A stretch of DNA of 64,000 nucleotides. It comes from Pseudomonas azadiae (lineage in GTDB: Bacteria; Pseudomonadota; Gammaproteobacteria; Pseudomonadales; Pseudomonadaceae). The translations under genes and the position numbers were made by a program. This document shows, in pieces, positions 56,212 to 64,000 of this stretch. Position 1 is the first letter of the stretch. Every line of letters starts with the position of its first letter. The notes under the pieces were generated by a model. It saw only the letters and a list, made by a program, of their open reading frames with translations. It did not search any database and had not been told where the DNA came from. The stretch spans positions 1,116,001-1,180,000 of the forward strand of contig NZ_JAHSTY010000002.1 in assembly GCF_019145355.1 (NCBI RefSeq), in the 5' to 3' direction.

Positions 56212-56958
56212 TCAGGGTTTTGTTTCGTTGCTGAACGCGTTGACCGTTTTGATCAGGCCTTGAGCCGCCAGCGCCACCAACTCCCCACCTTTCTCCACCG
56301 TTGCCAGCGCCGGGTCCGAGCCCATACGCCCATCAGGAAACCGTGCGCGAAAGTCCAGCGCTTCACGGATCGGCCCGGTGTTGGCGATTCGCGGCGAGTA
56401 GTCGGCTGTCTTGATCGAATCCGGGTACGCCCACTGCGTCACCGCAATCTCCGACGGCGTGGCGTGGCTGCCATGGCCGACCGGGAATTGGCGCTGGGCC
56501 AGGTCGGTCACGCCTTCCAGGTCCCACCAGTTCACCAGTTTCAGCGCAAACCCGGCCGGGCGGCGCGCGAAGCTCGCTTCGGCGTACAGCTCGGAGAACG
56601 CCGCTTCGATGGTGGCGATATTGCCGCCGTGGCCGTTCAGAAACAGGATCTTGTCGAAACCATGCCCGGCCAGCGAGCGCACCCAATCACCAATGGCGGC
56701 GATAAAGGTGGAAGGGCGCAGCGAAATGGTGCCGGGAAAGCCCAGGTGATGCTGGGCCATGCCGATATTGAAGGTGGGGCCGATCAGGATGTCGGCGTTC
56801 TTCTGCGCCGCATGGGCGATGATCTCCGGGCACATCCAGTCGGTGCCCAACAGGCCGGTGGGGCCGTGCTGTTCGTTGGAACCGATGGGAATCACCACCG
56901 TGCGGCTGCGCTCCAGGAACTGACCGATCTCAACCCAGGTAGACGTGTGTAGAAGCAT
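56212..56958 (-). CDS. Creatininase-family amidohydrolase, 248 aa
   Basis: This metal-dependent hydrolase shares the creatininase fold, which opens cyclic amides or related bonds. Metal-ligand motifs are PIGSNEQHGPTG (Glu, His), LLGTDW (Asp) and LFLNGHGGNIATIEAAF (His), with HGSHATPSE later. Length is usual. Substrates in this family range from creatinine to formyl or guanidino compounds, and no neighbour narrows this. It is separated from the L,D-transpeptidase gene by 30 bases on the same strand. Confidence 0.85.
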   Translation of the reverse strand: MLLHTSTWVEIGQFLERSRTVVIPIGSNEQHGPTGLLGTDWMCPEIIAHAAQKNADILIGPTFNIGMAQHHLGFPGTISLRPSTFIAAIGDWVRSLAGHGFDKILFLNGHGGNIATIEAAFSELYAEASFARRPAGFALKLVNWWDLEGVTDLAQRQFPVGHGSHATPSEIAVTQWAYPDSIKTADYSPRIANTGPIREALDFRARFPDGRMGSDPALATVEKGGELVALAAQGLIKTVNAFSNETKP

Positions 56959-56988
56959 TCGACGCTCTCTTTTATCGATGGGGACAGG

Positions 56989-57717
56989 CTAACCGCCACG
57001 GATTGTACGACTACTCGCCACCTGCTGGGGTTTGCAATTGAGGTAAGTCGACGACTTCAGCCAGCGCTGGTCCGGGTACCACGAGAACATGAACTGCCCG
57101 TCCTTGAGCTTGTCCACCACTTGGCGCGCGACTTGCGGACGCACGGCCGGGCAACCCTGGCTGCGGCCGATACGGCCTTCGCGCTTGCTCCACAGGGGGC
57201 TGACGTAGTGGGCGGCGTGGATCACAATCGCGCGGTCGCGGGCCAGGTCGTTGAAGCCAGGTTCCAGGCCGTCCATGCGCAGCGAGTAACCGTGGGTGCC
57301 CAAGTAACTTTCCTGGGTGCGGAACAGGCCGAGGCTGGACTGGTGGCTGCCTTCGAGGTTGGAGAACTGGGTGGCGAAGTTTTCCCCGGACTTGGCGCCA
57401 TGAGCCACCAGGTCGCGCAGCACCAGGGTCTTCTTGCGCAAGTCGAAGATCCACAGCCGACGGGCGGTCGAAGGCTGGGAATAATCGATCACGGCCAGGC
57501 GCTCGGAGCGTTCTTCGCCGTTGTTGACCGCGCATTGCACCGCATTCAGTGCGCTTTTGAGCACCGTGGGATTGAGTTCTGGAGCCGAGCGCGCCAGGCT
57601 GCTATACAAGGAAGGAGGGGTGCCATTGGCGGCGAGCGCAGAAGTGCTCAACATCGCCAGGCTCAGGGTGATCAGGCCCAGGGCGGACACCGCGACCCGG
57701 CACATAAAAGTCAGCAT
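56989..57717 (-). CDS. YkuD_2-type murein L,D-transpeptidase family protein, 242 aa
   Basis: This periplasmic protein has a signal peptide (VAVSALGLITLSLAMLS, cleavage after ALA). The catalytic part holds HAAHYVSPLWSKREGRIGRS and the cysteine motif SQGCPAVRP (S-x-GC), typical of the YkuD_2 group. It could form or trim 3-3 cross-links in peptidoglycan. Its start is 35 bases from the start of a divergent YcbB-type enzyme, so the two share a control region. Confidence 0.83.
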   Translation of the reverse strand: MLTFMCRVAVSALGLITLSLAMLSTSALAANGTPPSLYSSLARSAPELNPTVLKSALNAVQCAVNNGEERSERLAVIDYSQPSTARRLWIFDLRKKTLVLRDLVAHGAKSGENFATQFSNLEGSHQSSLGLFRTQESYLGTHGYSLRMDGLEPGFNDLARDRAIVIHAAHYVSPLWSKREGRIGRSQGCPAVRPQVARQVVDKLKDGQFMFSWYPDQRWLKSSTYLNCKPQQVASSRTIRGG

Positions 57718-57752
57718 CTACAGTACAACCCCACTGTGGATTGGAGCAAGTC

Positions 57753-59348
57753 TTGTTCAAAAAACACGCATGTTACTTGAGCATTTGCCTGCTCGTTGCA
57801 CCATTGGTCGCCACAGCCGAAACGCTGCCGGCAGAACCGTTGCCAGTCGCCATGCCAGCCCCGGTGGACCTGGCCCCGGTGCAACAGGCCCTGGCGCAAC
57901 TGCCCAGTGTCTGCCCCGGCCTGGCGCCGCAGATCGACGCCGCCGGGCAATTGCGCCTGCAAGCGTTCTACCAGCAGCAGGGCAATGCGCCGCTGTGGTC
58001 TGCCGATGAGCGCCGCCAAGCCCTGCAACCTCAGTTGCTGATGCTTGCCGACGACGGCCTGGACCCCACCCACTATAGCCTGCCCACCGTGGATGCCGCG
58101 GCCAATGTGCTGTGCAGCGATATCGCCACCAGTCAGCGCTACCTGCAGGCCCTGCACGACTTGCATTACGGGCGCCTGCAGCAATCGCGCTTCGAACCGC
58201 TGTGGCATTCGCGGCCGCCGGACCGCGACCCCGACACCGAGGTGCTGGCCTTTGCCGCGCTGGGTCTGCAGGACATGGCCCAGGCGTTCGACCAGGCGCG
58301 ACCCAGCGCCGATTTGTACCGCAGCCTGCGTAATGCCTATTCCAGTGTGCGGCAGCAGCCGTTGCCGCATTGGGGCCCGGTCGCCAGCGGCCCGCTGTTG
58401 CGCCCCGGCATGGAAGACCCACGCGTGCCGGAACTGGCACAGCGCCTGGTCAGCGGCGGTTACCTGGCCGAGGCCCCGAGCGGCACGCAATACCGCGACG
58501 AGCTGGTCAAGGCGGTCAAGGCCTTCCAGCTCAGCCACTCGTTACAGGCCGACGGCGTGATCGGTGCCGGCACCGTGGCCGAACTCAACATCAGCCCGTC
58601 GATTCGCCGCGAGCAGTTGCGTATCAACCTGGAACGCTTCCGCTGGCTGGCTCAGGACCTGGAACCCGAAGGCGTGCTGGTCAACGTGGCCGCCGCGCAA
58701 CTGAGCGTCTACCAGAGCGGCATCCCGGTGTGGCAAACCCGCCTGCAAGTCGGCCGCGCCGAACGCCAGACACCGCTGCTCAAGTCGCGCATCACGCGGC
58801 TGACGCTCAACCCGACCTGGACCATCCCGCCCACCATCATGCGCGAGGACAAGCTCCCGGCCATTCGTCTTAACCCCGAATACCTGCGCCAGCAGAACCT
58901 GCAAGTGCTCGACGCCGAAGGCCACCCGCTGGCGCCCGAACTGATCGACTGGGCGCACCCCGGTAACATCCTGCTGCGCCAGGAAGCCGGCCCACGCAAC
59001 CCGCTGGGCAAGATCGTGATGCGCTTCCCCAACCCGTATTCGGTGTACCTGCACGACACGCCGAGCCAGCCGCTGTTCACCAAAGGCCCCCGGGCGTTCA
59101 GCTCCGGCTGTGTGCGGGTCGAGCAACCTTTGTTATTAAGGGATTTGCTGGTGAGCCCGGCCGAGCGCGCGCGCACCGATGAACTGCTGGCTACCGGCGT
59201 GACCCATGAATTCAGGCTGGCGACCCCGGTGCCGGTGTTGTTGGGTTACTGGACGGTGGAGGTCGATCGCCAAGGCGGTTTGGTGTACGCGCCGGATATT
59301 TATGCGCGGGACCTGGTGTTGATGAAGGCGATGGGCAGTGTGCTCTGA
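57753..59348 (+). CDS. ycbB: YcbB/LdtD-type L,D-transpeptidase, 531 aa
   Basis: This periplasmic enzyme makes 3-3 cross-links in peptidoglycan. A signal peptide (KKHACYLSICLLVAPLV, cleavage after ATA) is followed by an N-terminal domain, a peptidoglycan-binding domain (RLVSGGYLAEA, KAVKAFQLSHSLQADGVIGAGTV) and the YkuD domain with YLHDTPSQPLF and the nucleophile motif SSGCVRVEQP. The TTG at 57753 is chosen since GGAG at 57743 is six to seven bases upstream. A REP doublet follows the stop. Confidence 0.9.
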   Translation: MFKKHACYLSICLLVAPLVATAETLPAEPLPVAMPAPVDLAPVQQALAQLPSVCPGLAPQIDAAGQLRLQAFYQQQGNAPLWSADERRQALQPQLLMLADDGLDPTHYSLPTVDAAANVLCSDIATSQRYLQALHDLHYGRLQQSRFEPLWHSRPPDRDPDTEVLAFAALGLQDMAQAFDQARPSADLYRSLRNAYSSVRQQPLPHWGPVASGPLLRPGMEDPRVPELAQRLVSGGYLAEAPSGTQYRDELVKAVKAFQLSHSLQADGVIGAGTVAELNISPSIRREQLRINLERFRWLAQDLEPEGVLVNVAAAQLSVYQSGIPVWQTRLQVGRAERQTPLLKSRITRLTLNPTWTIPPTIMREDKLPAIRLNPEYLRQQNLQVLDAEGHPLAPELIDWAHPGNILLRQEAGPRNPLGKIVMRFPNPYSVYLHDTPSQPLFTKGPRAFSSGCVRVEQPLLLRDLLVSPAERARTDELLATGVTHEFRLATPVPVLLGYWTVEVDRQGGLVYAPDIYARDLVLMKAMGSVL

Positions 59349-59353
59349 CTCTT

Positions 59354-59485
59354 GTAGTGAGCGGGCTTGCCCCGCGCTGGGTGGCGAAGCCGCCCCAATA
59401 GAGACTCCGCCGAGTTCCAGACAAAACCGAGTCGCCTGGTCTGGGGCGGCTTCGCCACCCAGCGCGGGACAAGCCCGCTCACTAC
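59354..59485. repeat. REP doublet, family A copy 8
   Basis: GTAGTGAGCGGGCTTGCCCC to GGGACAAGCCCGCTCACTAC, filling the space between two convergent genes. Its last four bases supply the stop codon (TAG on the minus strand, 59482-59484) of the adjacent kinase gene. Confidence 0.9.
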
Positions 59486-59979
59486 AGAAGCTTCTTCAGG
59501 ATTAGTGCGACAGCCTGGTCCGGTGTGAGCAGGGCGGTATCGAGCGTGACCGGCACCTCATCCCATTCCTCATACTCATGCGCCAGAACGGACGGCCACG
59601 TGGGCGGGACCAGGCCGGGAATGTCGCCCGTGCGGCTCTCGACCCGCCGTTGATGCGCCTGCCGGTCCGAGCAAATCACCTGGACATCCAGCAACGCCAC
59701 GCCTGCCGTCGCAGCCACGCCCTTCCACGCTTCGCGGCTTTCCCTGACCGGGTTTACGCAATCGGCGACCACCGTATGGCCCAAACGCAGGTTACTCAGC
59801 GCCAGCGCATTCGCCACGCCGTAGCCGCTGGCACCCACATCACCCGCCAGCACGCAGGCATCGCGAATGGCCTGTTCGATCACGTCGATACGCAGGTAAA
59901 CGGCGCTGATCTGCTGTGCCAGTTTGCGCGCAATCGTGGTTTTGCCGGTGCCGGGCAGGCCGCTGAAAACGATGAGCAT
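59482..59979 (-). CDS. Small P-loop kinase (AAA), 165 aa
   Basis: This soluble nucleotide-binding protein has Walker A FSGLPGTGKTTIARKLA, a Walker-B-like HTVVADCVNP and the lid-like QAHQRRVESRTGDIPGL, similar to adenylylsulfate-kinase or gluconate-kinase-like proteins and to small phosphotransferases of antibiotic type. Substrate unknown. GGAG precedes the ATG. The stop codon is formed by the edge of a REP doublet, so the present C-terminus (ILKKLL) may have been set by the repeat. Confidence 0.75.
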   Translation of the reverse strand: MLIVFSGLPGTGKTTIARKLAQQISAVYLRIDVIEQAIRDACVLAGDVGASGYGVANALALSNLRLGHTVVADCVNPVRESREAWKGVAATAGVALLDVQVICSDRQAHQRRVESRTGDIPGLVPPTWPSVLAHEYEEWDEVPVTLDTALLTPDQAVALILKKLL

Positions 59980-60059
59980 GAGGGCACTCCGGGTGCGTGT
60001 TCAATTGAGTCTGAGCAGGTGGCAGTGTCAACGCAGCGGTGGAATTGTGGCGTGTTTGG

Positions 60060-61244
60060 TCATGCTTCATCAATGGCGGCAGTCAGGGTTGGGGTGCGGC
60101 GACCCGGCTCGAACTGCGGGATGCGCCCATTCAGTGAGGGCCTGTATTGCCACTGATAGAGGCGGGCGGAAGAGGTCGGCTGTCGATGCAGCCATGCCAG
60201 AATGGCCTCGGCGGCGATGGCCATTGCCAGTTGCCGGCCGGGACATTCATGTCTTCCCGAGCCGAAACCGAAGGTGCGCCGTCCAGGGCGATTGAGCAAG
60301 AAACTGTCGGGGTCCGGGTTCGCGCCGGGGTCTCTGTTGGCTGATGCGAGCAACACAAGCACGCTGTCGCCCGCCTCCAGGACGCGGCCCTCGACGGTGC
60401 AGCGCTTGGCCACGAACCGCCGCGTGTTCTGCACCGACGGGTCGAAACGCGCCACCTCTGCCACTAACCGCGCAGCCACCAGTGGCGTGGCTCGCAGGGT
60501 TCCCTGCAGGTCAGGCTGACGTTGGAGCGCCACCAGGCTATTGCCGATCAGGCCGGCGGTGGCCTCGCAGGTCTGTGACAACAGGCCAATCAGGTTAGCG
60601 ATCAACGCATCGGGATCTTCCCAGGCACGGGTTTCACCGCTGTTGCGCAGCGCGCTCAACAAGTGGCTACCTTCAGCCTCGTTATTGAGCAGCTCACTGA
60701 ATACCTGGCTGAGCCGAGTGGCCGCGTCATTGGCCTTGCCGAGCTGAACGTCGTCGCTCAGCGGCGACAGGCAGGCGACGAAATCCCGGGTCAGCTTGGC
60801 AACCTCGCGTAGCTGGCAAACCGGAACGCCGACCAAGGATGCAATGACGCAAACCGGTAACGTGAACATCAATTCATCGAAGTTATCGCCCGGATCATCA
60901 AGGCTCTCGACCACACGTGCGACGATGCCGGCAAGGCCTTGTCGGTCGACGGCGGCCAAAGCCGGTTCGATTGCCATTCTGGGGCACAGGTGCCGCGCGC
61001 CCTCGTTCATGCGCATCAACCGACCGAAGACCCTGCCAGCGGCGCTTTGCGCAATGGCCGCTGGCACAGGCTCGTTCAAGGGGCGTACCCGGCAGTCGGG
61101 ATGCCTCAGCACGGCTTCGACCGCGTTGGCACTGCTCGCAATCCATAAGCGCAGAGACGTATCGAATAGCAGACCGTTCTGCTGCCTGAGACCCGCGTAA
61201 TAAACGTAGGGATCAGCCAGTGTAACCGCTTCAAAAGGCGTCAT
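60060..61244 (-). CDS. Cytochrome P450, 394 aa
   Basis: This soluble bacterial P450 has the haem-ligand motif FGFGSGRHECPGRQLA, the K-helix EVAR (E-x-x-R) and an I-helix that reads SQTCEATAGLIGN. The usual A-G-x-(D/E)-T is altered: the acid is kept but the threonine after it is alanine, as in EryF-type P450s, where the substrate helps with oxygen activation. ATG 61244 (MTPFEAVTLADPYVYYAG) follows AGGA; an upstream GTG is less likely. No ferredoxin or reductase gene is near. It is divergent from an ArsR regulator, its likely repressor. Confidence 0.88.
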   Translation of the reverse strand: MTPFEAVTLADPYVYYAGLRQQNGLLFDTSLRLWIASSANAVEAVLRHPDCRVRPLNEPVPAAIAQSAAGRVFGRLMRMNEGARHLCPRMAIEPALAAVDRQGLAGIVARVVESLDDPGDNFDELMFTLPVCVIASLVGVPVCQLREVAKLTRDFVACLSPLSDDVQLGKANDAATRLSQVFSELLNNEAEGSHLLSALRNSGETRAWEDPDALIANLIGLLSQTCEATAGLIGNSLVALQRQPDLQGTLRATPLVAARLVAEVARFDPSVQNTRRFVAKRCTVEGRVLEAGDSVLVLLASANRDPGANPDPDSFLLNRPGRRTFGFGSGRHECPGRQLAMAIAAEAILAWLHRQPTSSARLYQWQYRPSLNGRIPQFEPGRRTPTLTAAIDEA

Positions 61245-61318
61245 TGCGTAGGTCCTGTCCACGAAGAACCGCTACTATCGAACATCTTTGACCCCGATGA
61301 TTCGCTCAGGAACGAAAT

Positions 61319-62071
61319 ATGGATGCCCTCGGCAACGACAGCGCGATTGCTCGGGTAGCCGGCGCCATCGCCGAACCCGCAAGAACGAAAATGCTGTGTG
61401 CGCTGATGGACGGCCACGCCCGTACCAGTACCGAAATGGCCGTGATCGCCGAGGTCAGTGCCTCCACGGCCAGCGCGCACCTGGCAAGGCTCAAAGAGGA
61501 TGGGTTGATCAGGCTGCATTCGCAGGGCCGGCATCGCTACTACAGCCTGGCGGACGCGCAGGTGGCCCAGGCTATCGAGGCGCTGATGGTCATCGGCCAA
61601 AACGCGGACCCACGGTTTGTGTGCGCAACACCCACCCGGTTGCAGTTCGCACGTACCTGTTATGACCACATGGCAGGCACCTTGGCGGTGCGGCTTCACG
61701 ACCATTTCATGGCCTCGGGTTGGTTGGCGCCGACCGTTGCCGGGGAGGGCGCCTACACACTGACGGTGGCCGGCGAAACAGCCATGGCCGAACTGGGTAT
61801 CGACACAGACAAGGTCAGGGCGCAGCGACGTCGTTTCGCCTGCTCGTGCCTGGACTGGAGCATGCGGCGCCCCCATCTTGCCGGCGCGCTCGGCGCGGCT
61901 GTTCTGCAGGCCGTCATCCGCCGCGGCTGGGTTATCCAGGACCTTGACAGTCGGGCGCTTGCATTGACCTCCACGGGCCGCAAGGCGCTGGCTGAGCGAT
62001 TCGGCATCCTGCTTGAAAACGCCGAACGGGAGGGGCCTTCTCATTCGACGAGAGCGCCCAGCTACTACTGA
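61319..62071 (+). CDS. ArsR-family regulator with C-terminal extension, 250 aa
   Basis: The N-terminal winged helix (VAGAIAEPARTKMLCALMDG, TSTEMAVIAEVSASTASAHLARLKEDGLI, GRHRYYSLAD) is of ArsR type; the usual metal-binding cysteines of ArsR are not in the helix. About 140 extra residues follow and include a Cys-rich FACSCLDWSMRRPHLAGALGA segment and YTLTVAGETAMAELG, likely a sensing domain. Seventy-four bases separate its start from the P450 start. It probably controls the P450 and itself. Confidence 0.83.
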   Translation: MDALGNDSAIARVAGAIAEPARTKMLCALMDGHARTSTEMAVIAEVSASTASAHLARLKEDGLIRLHSQGRHRYYSLADAQVAQAIEALMVIGQNADPRFVCATPTRLQFARTCYDHMAGTLAVRLHDHFMASGWLAPTVAGEGAYTLTVAGETAMAELGIDTDKVRAQRRRFACSCLDWSMRRPHLAGALGAAVLQAVIRRGWVIQDLDSRALALTSTGRKALAERFGILLENAEREGPSHSTRAPSYY

Positions 62072-62128
62072 AACCGCCCGGACGGTCTCAAGGCCGACAG
62101 ATACCAAACTGGCGAAACTGGGGCCAAA

Positions 62129-62216
62129 TGTGGGAGCGGGCTTGCTCGCGAATACGGTGTGTCAGTAAGTACATCTGCAACTGAACCTGCGCATTCGCGA
62201 GCAAGCCCGCTCCCAC
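62129..62216. repeat. REP doublet, TGTGGGAGCGGGCTTGCTCGCG type
   Basis: TGTGGGAGCGGGCTTGCTCG with CGAATACG is mirrored by GCATTCGCGAGCAAGCCCGC and TCCCACA, a near-perfect palindrome between the ArsR gene and the next convergent feature. Confidence 0.9.
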
Positions 62217-62317
62217 AATTAAATCGCACGGTCACCGTGCATTGGGCGGGCGAGGGTGGGGTCGTATTGCCCGGCAGTGTCGAGCCGGTCATGCAAGGTA
62301 GCGCCTACGTGCTCTGA
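62217..62317 (+). pseudogene. Possible 3' remnant of a gene cut by a REP
   Basis: A plus-strand frame, open from the REP edge, reads NRTVTVHWAGEGGVVLPGSV and continues to TGA at 62315. It has no start codon with a ribosome site, and its end overlaps the convergent histidine-kinase stop by 13 bases. The codon pattern looks protein-like. It may be what is left of a gene whose 5' part was lost. A perfect GCACGGT-C-ACCGTGC palindrome lies at 62226-62240. Confidence 0.25.
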
Positions 62318-63447
62318 AACGTCACGGTAAACGTAGTGCCCTCGCTGGCACAGGACGTCACCGCCACATCGCCGCCATGCACCTTGGCCAGCTCGCGCAC
62401 GATATACAGGCCCAGGCCCACGCTGCGTACATCGCGGCCCTCGGCGGTGCCGCGGGTCATGGGTTCGAACAGCCCGCCCAGCAGCGTTTCGGGAATCGTC
62501 TGGCCATGGTTGTGCACGCTGACTTCAACCGCGCCGTCGCCCAGCCGCGATGTCACGGTGATCGGCCGCTGCAGGTCGCCATAGGCCACGCTGTTCGCCA
62601 CCAGGTTGCCGATGATCTGCTGTACGCGGTCGCCGTCCAGGCAGGCATCGCCCTGGCCTTCGGCCCGATGTTCGAGGATGGCTTCGGGGAAGGCCACGCG
62701 CAGTTCGTCCACGGCGCGGTGGATGACCGCATGCAAGTCCAGCGGCATCACTTTGATGCTGATGCCTTGGCCCACCCGTGCCTGGGTGAAGTCCAGCAGG
62801 TCGGCGATCATGCGTTGGGCGCGTTCGGACGACTGGCCGATGTGCCCCAACAGTTGCTGTTCCCTGGGCGAGCGTTGGCCGCGGCTGAGAAAGTCCGAGG
62901 CCATGCGAATCGCCGTCAGCGGGTTTTTCAAGTCATGGCTGACGATCGCCACCATCTGCTCGGCAAACAGCGCGCGGCGCTGCGCGATCGCGTAGGCCTC
63001 GTTCAGTTCGGCCTGGGCTTGCTTGAGAGCGAGCTCAGTGGCGGTCTTTTCCTGCAACAGCGCTTCGGCCAGGTGCCTCGCGTTGAGCAGCTCGCGTTCG
63101 TATTTGTCGCGGTCGGTGGTGCCGAACAGCGCCAGGTCGTACACCACAGCGTCGGCCTGCTCCCGCTTATTGCCGTTGAGCAGCACGGTCAGCTTGTGGC
63201 CGTCACGGTGCAGCATGTCGAGTTTGACCTCGGTAATGCTGCCATGCATGCGCAACATCGGCGCCAGGTGGGTCTGGTGAAAGATGCGCCCGCCCATGGT
63301 CAGCAGATCCTGGAAACGCTTGCCGCAGAGTTCGGTCGTGCTGAACCCCAGCCATTCGCTGAAGCGCGCGTTGACTTTGAGGAGGGTGCCGTCCTGCGCG
63401 GTGACGGCCAGGGCGCAGGCGGCGCTGTCGAACACGTCAGCGGGCAC
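62305..63447 (-). CDS. PAS-sensor histidine kinase, 380 aa
   Basis: This cytosolic sensor kinase lacks membrane spans. A PAS domain (DSAACALAVTAQDGTLLKVNARF, WLGFSTTELCGKRFQDLL) is followed by a coiled coil (about residues 120-165), the phospho-acceptor helix VSHDLKNPLTAIRMASDFL and the ATPase domain with IIGNLVANSVAYGD, GLGLYIVRELA and GGDVAVTSCASEGTTFTV. The start is taken as GTG 63447, overlapping the hydrolase stop by 11 bases; ATG 63492 is an alternative. The hydrolase just upstream is likely its signalling partner. No response regulator gene is visible in the window. Confidence 0.87.
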   Translation of the reverse strand: MPADVFDSAACALAVTAQDGTLLKVNARFSEWLGFSTTELCGKRFQDLLTMGGRIFHQTHLAPMLRMHGSITEVKLDMLHRDGHKLTVLLNGNKREQADAVVYDLALFGTTDRDKYERELLNARHLAEALLQEKTATELALKQAQAELNEAYAIAQRRALFAEQMVAIVSHDLKNPLTAIRMASDFLSRGQRSPREQQLLGHIGQSSERAQRMIADLLDFTQARVGQGISIKVMPLDLHAVIHRAVDELRVAFPEAILEHRAEGQGDACLDGDRVQQIIGNLVANSVAYGDLQRPITVTSRLGDGAVEVSVHNHGQTIPETLLGGLFEPMTRGTAEGRDVRSVGLGLYIVRELAKVHGGDVAVTSCASEGTTFTVTFQST

Positions 63448-64000
63448 GCGCGGTCGCCCAGGGTGCCAGAAAACGCTGCATGGCCGCGGCACAGGCCTGC
63501 GGCGCGCTCATGTGCGGGCAATGGCCGACATTGTCCACCAGGCAATACGTGCTGTTGGGAAATACGCTGTGCAGGTATTCACCCACGGCCACGGGGGCGA
63601 TCAGGTCGTCGCTCGATTGCAGGATCAAAACGGGCGTGGTCAGGCCGATCACGTCCTGGCGGTTGTCCGACAGGAACGTCACGCGTGCAAAATGCTTGGC
63701 GATGTCCGGCTCGGTGCGGCAGAAACTCTTGGTCAGCTCCTCGCTCAGCGCCGGTTGACCGGGCGCGCCCATGATCACCGGGGCCATGCTGCTGGACCAG
63801 CCCAGGTAGTTACTGTCGAGGGTGTCGAGCAGGTCGTCGATATCGCCGCGCTGGAAGCCGCCCACGTAGCCGTCGGCATCGATGTAGCGCGGCGACGGGC
63901 CAATCATCACATGGGCGCTGATACGCCCGGGCGCCAGGCGGTCGGCGAGGGTGCCGATCATCGCGCTGACCGAGTGGCCCACCAGGATCACCGGGCCTTC
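63437..64000 (-). CDS. RsbQ-like alpha/beta hydrolase, C-terminal part
   Basis: The gene runs past the right edge of the window; about 187 residues are visible. The nucleophile elbow ILVGHSVSAMIG, the lid region (YIDADGYVGGFQRGDIDDLL), the Asp region LILQSSDDLIAPVAVGEYL and the catalytic His in LVDNVGHCPHMSAP identify an RsbQ/KAI2/D14-type hydrolase. In Bacillus RsbQ is required for the PAS phosphatase RsbP to respond to energy stress. Here it precedes and overlaps a PAS histidine kinase, which suggests that it makes or delivers the ligand sensed by that PAS domain. Confidence 0.85.
   Translation of the reverse strand, partial: EGPVILVGHSVSAMIGTLADRLAPGRISAHVMIGPSPRYIDADGYVGGFQRGDIDDLLDTLDSNYLGWSSSMAPVIMGAPGQPALSEELTKSFCRTEPDIAKHFARVTFLSDNRQDVIGLTTPVLILQSSDDLIAPVAVGEYLHSVFPNSTYCLVDNVGHCPHMSAPQACAAAMQRFLAPWATARAR

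Overview
The window looks like a chromosomal segment of a fluorescent Pseudomonas, most likely the P. fluorescens group. The reasons are high-GC codon use, many REP doublets built on TGTGGGAGC or GTAGTGAGCGGGCTTG, a FecI/FecR iron cell-surface-signalling locus, an AcoR-type sigma-54 activator, the carboxynorspermidine route to polyamines, and several small Pseudomonas-type hypothetical proteins. I saw no rRNA, tRNA, prophage, transposase or CRISPR array. This is accessory-rich chromosome made of short metabolic cassettes separated by REP elements.

Layout. 1-5.8 kb: the end of a small membrane protein gene, a lipoprotein, a TonB-dependent receptor and a FecI-type sigma/FecR anti-sigma pair. 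5.8-14 kb: a sigma-54 activator divergent from a six-gene glycerol-type ABC importer (glpSTPQUV order). Between them lie a cluster of TGTTCA repeats and a good -24/-12 promoter. 14.4-19.2 kb: a tight cassette of a haem-oxygenase-like diiron protein, a methyltransferase and a carboxylate-amine ligase, followed by a zinc alcohol dehydrogenase. 19.3-24 kb: an AraC regulator, a bile-acid-symporter-type carrier, a SotB-type exporter and aquaporin Z. 24.4-35.2 kb: a ten-gene sugar/polyol catabolic locus (transaldolase, SorC regulator, two SDRs and an RbsACB-type importer, divergent from a split transketolase and an FGGY kinase). 35.2-36 kb: a tandem array of five REP-doublet units of about 136 bp.

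36.2-43.2 kb: an internally deleted sulfonate-binding protein gene fused to an SnaA/NtaA-type FMN monooxygenase gene, small proteins, glutaminase, a DUF3077-like small gene with a structured leader, and the carboxynorspermidine dehydrogenase/decarboxylase pair. 43.7-49.2 kb: a LacI regulator, an ABC importer and a GpdQ-like phosphodiesterase in one overlapping operon. 49.6-64 kb: metE, a DUF1624-type membrane protein, DUF924, a GST, two small periplasmic/lipoproteins, a creatininase-family hydrolase, two divergent L,D-transpeptidases, a small AAA kinase, a P450 divergent from an ArsR regulator, and a PAS histidine kinase coupled to an RsbQ-like hydrolase that runs off the window.

How the parts work together. 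The sigma-54 activator, its candidate upstream sites and the sigma-54 promoter make one readable control unit for the glycerol-type importer, whose two ATPases look like a one-active-site heterodimer. In the polyol locus, two similar TGAATA-type palindromes sit in the divergent control region, as expected for a local regulator. The best candidates for undescribed biology are the diiron/methyltransferase/ligase cassette, the mutually exclusive hairpins ahead of the DUF3077-like gene, and the REP array that doubles as serial terminator-like hairpins. All functional calls rest on reading motifs and family resemblance by eye; no search was run.
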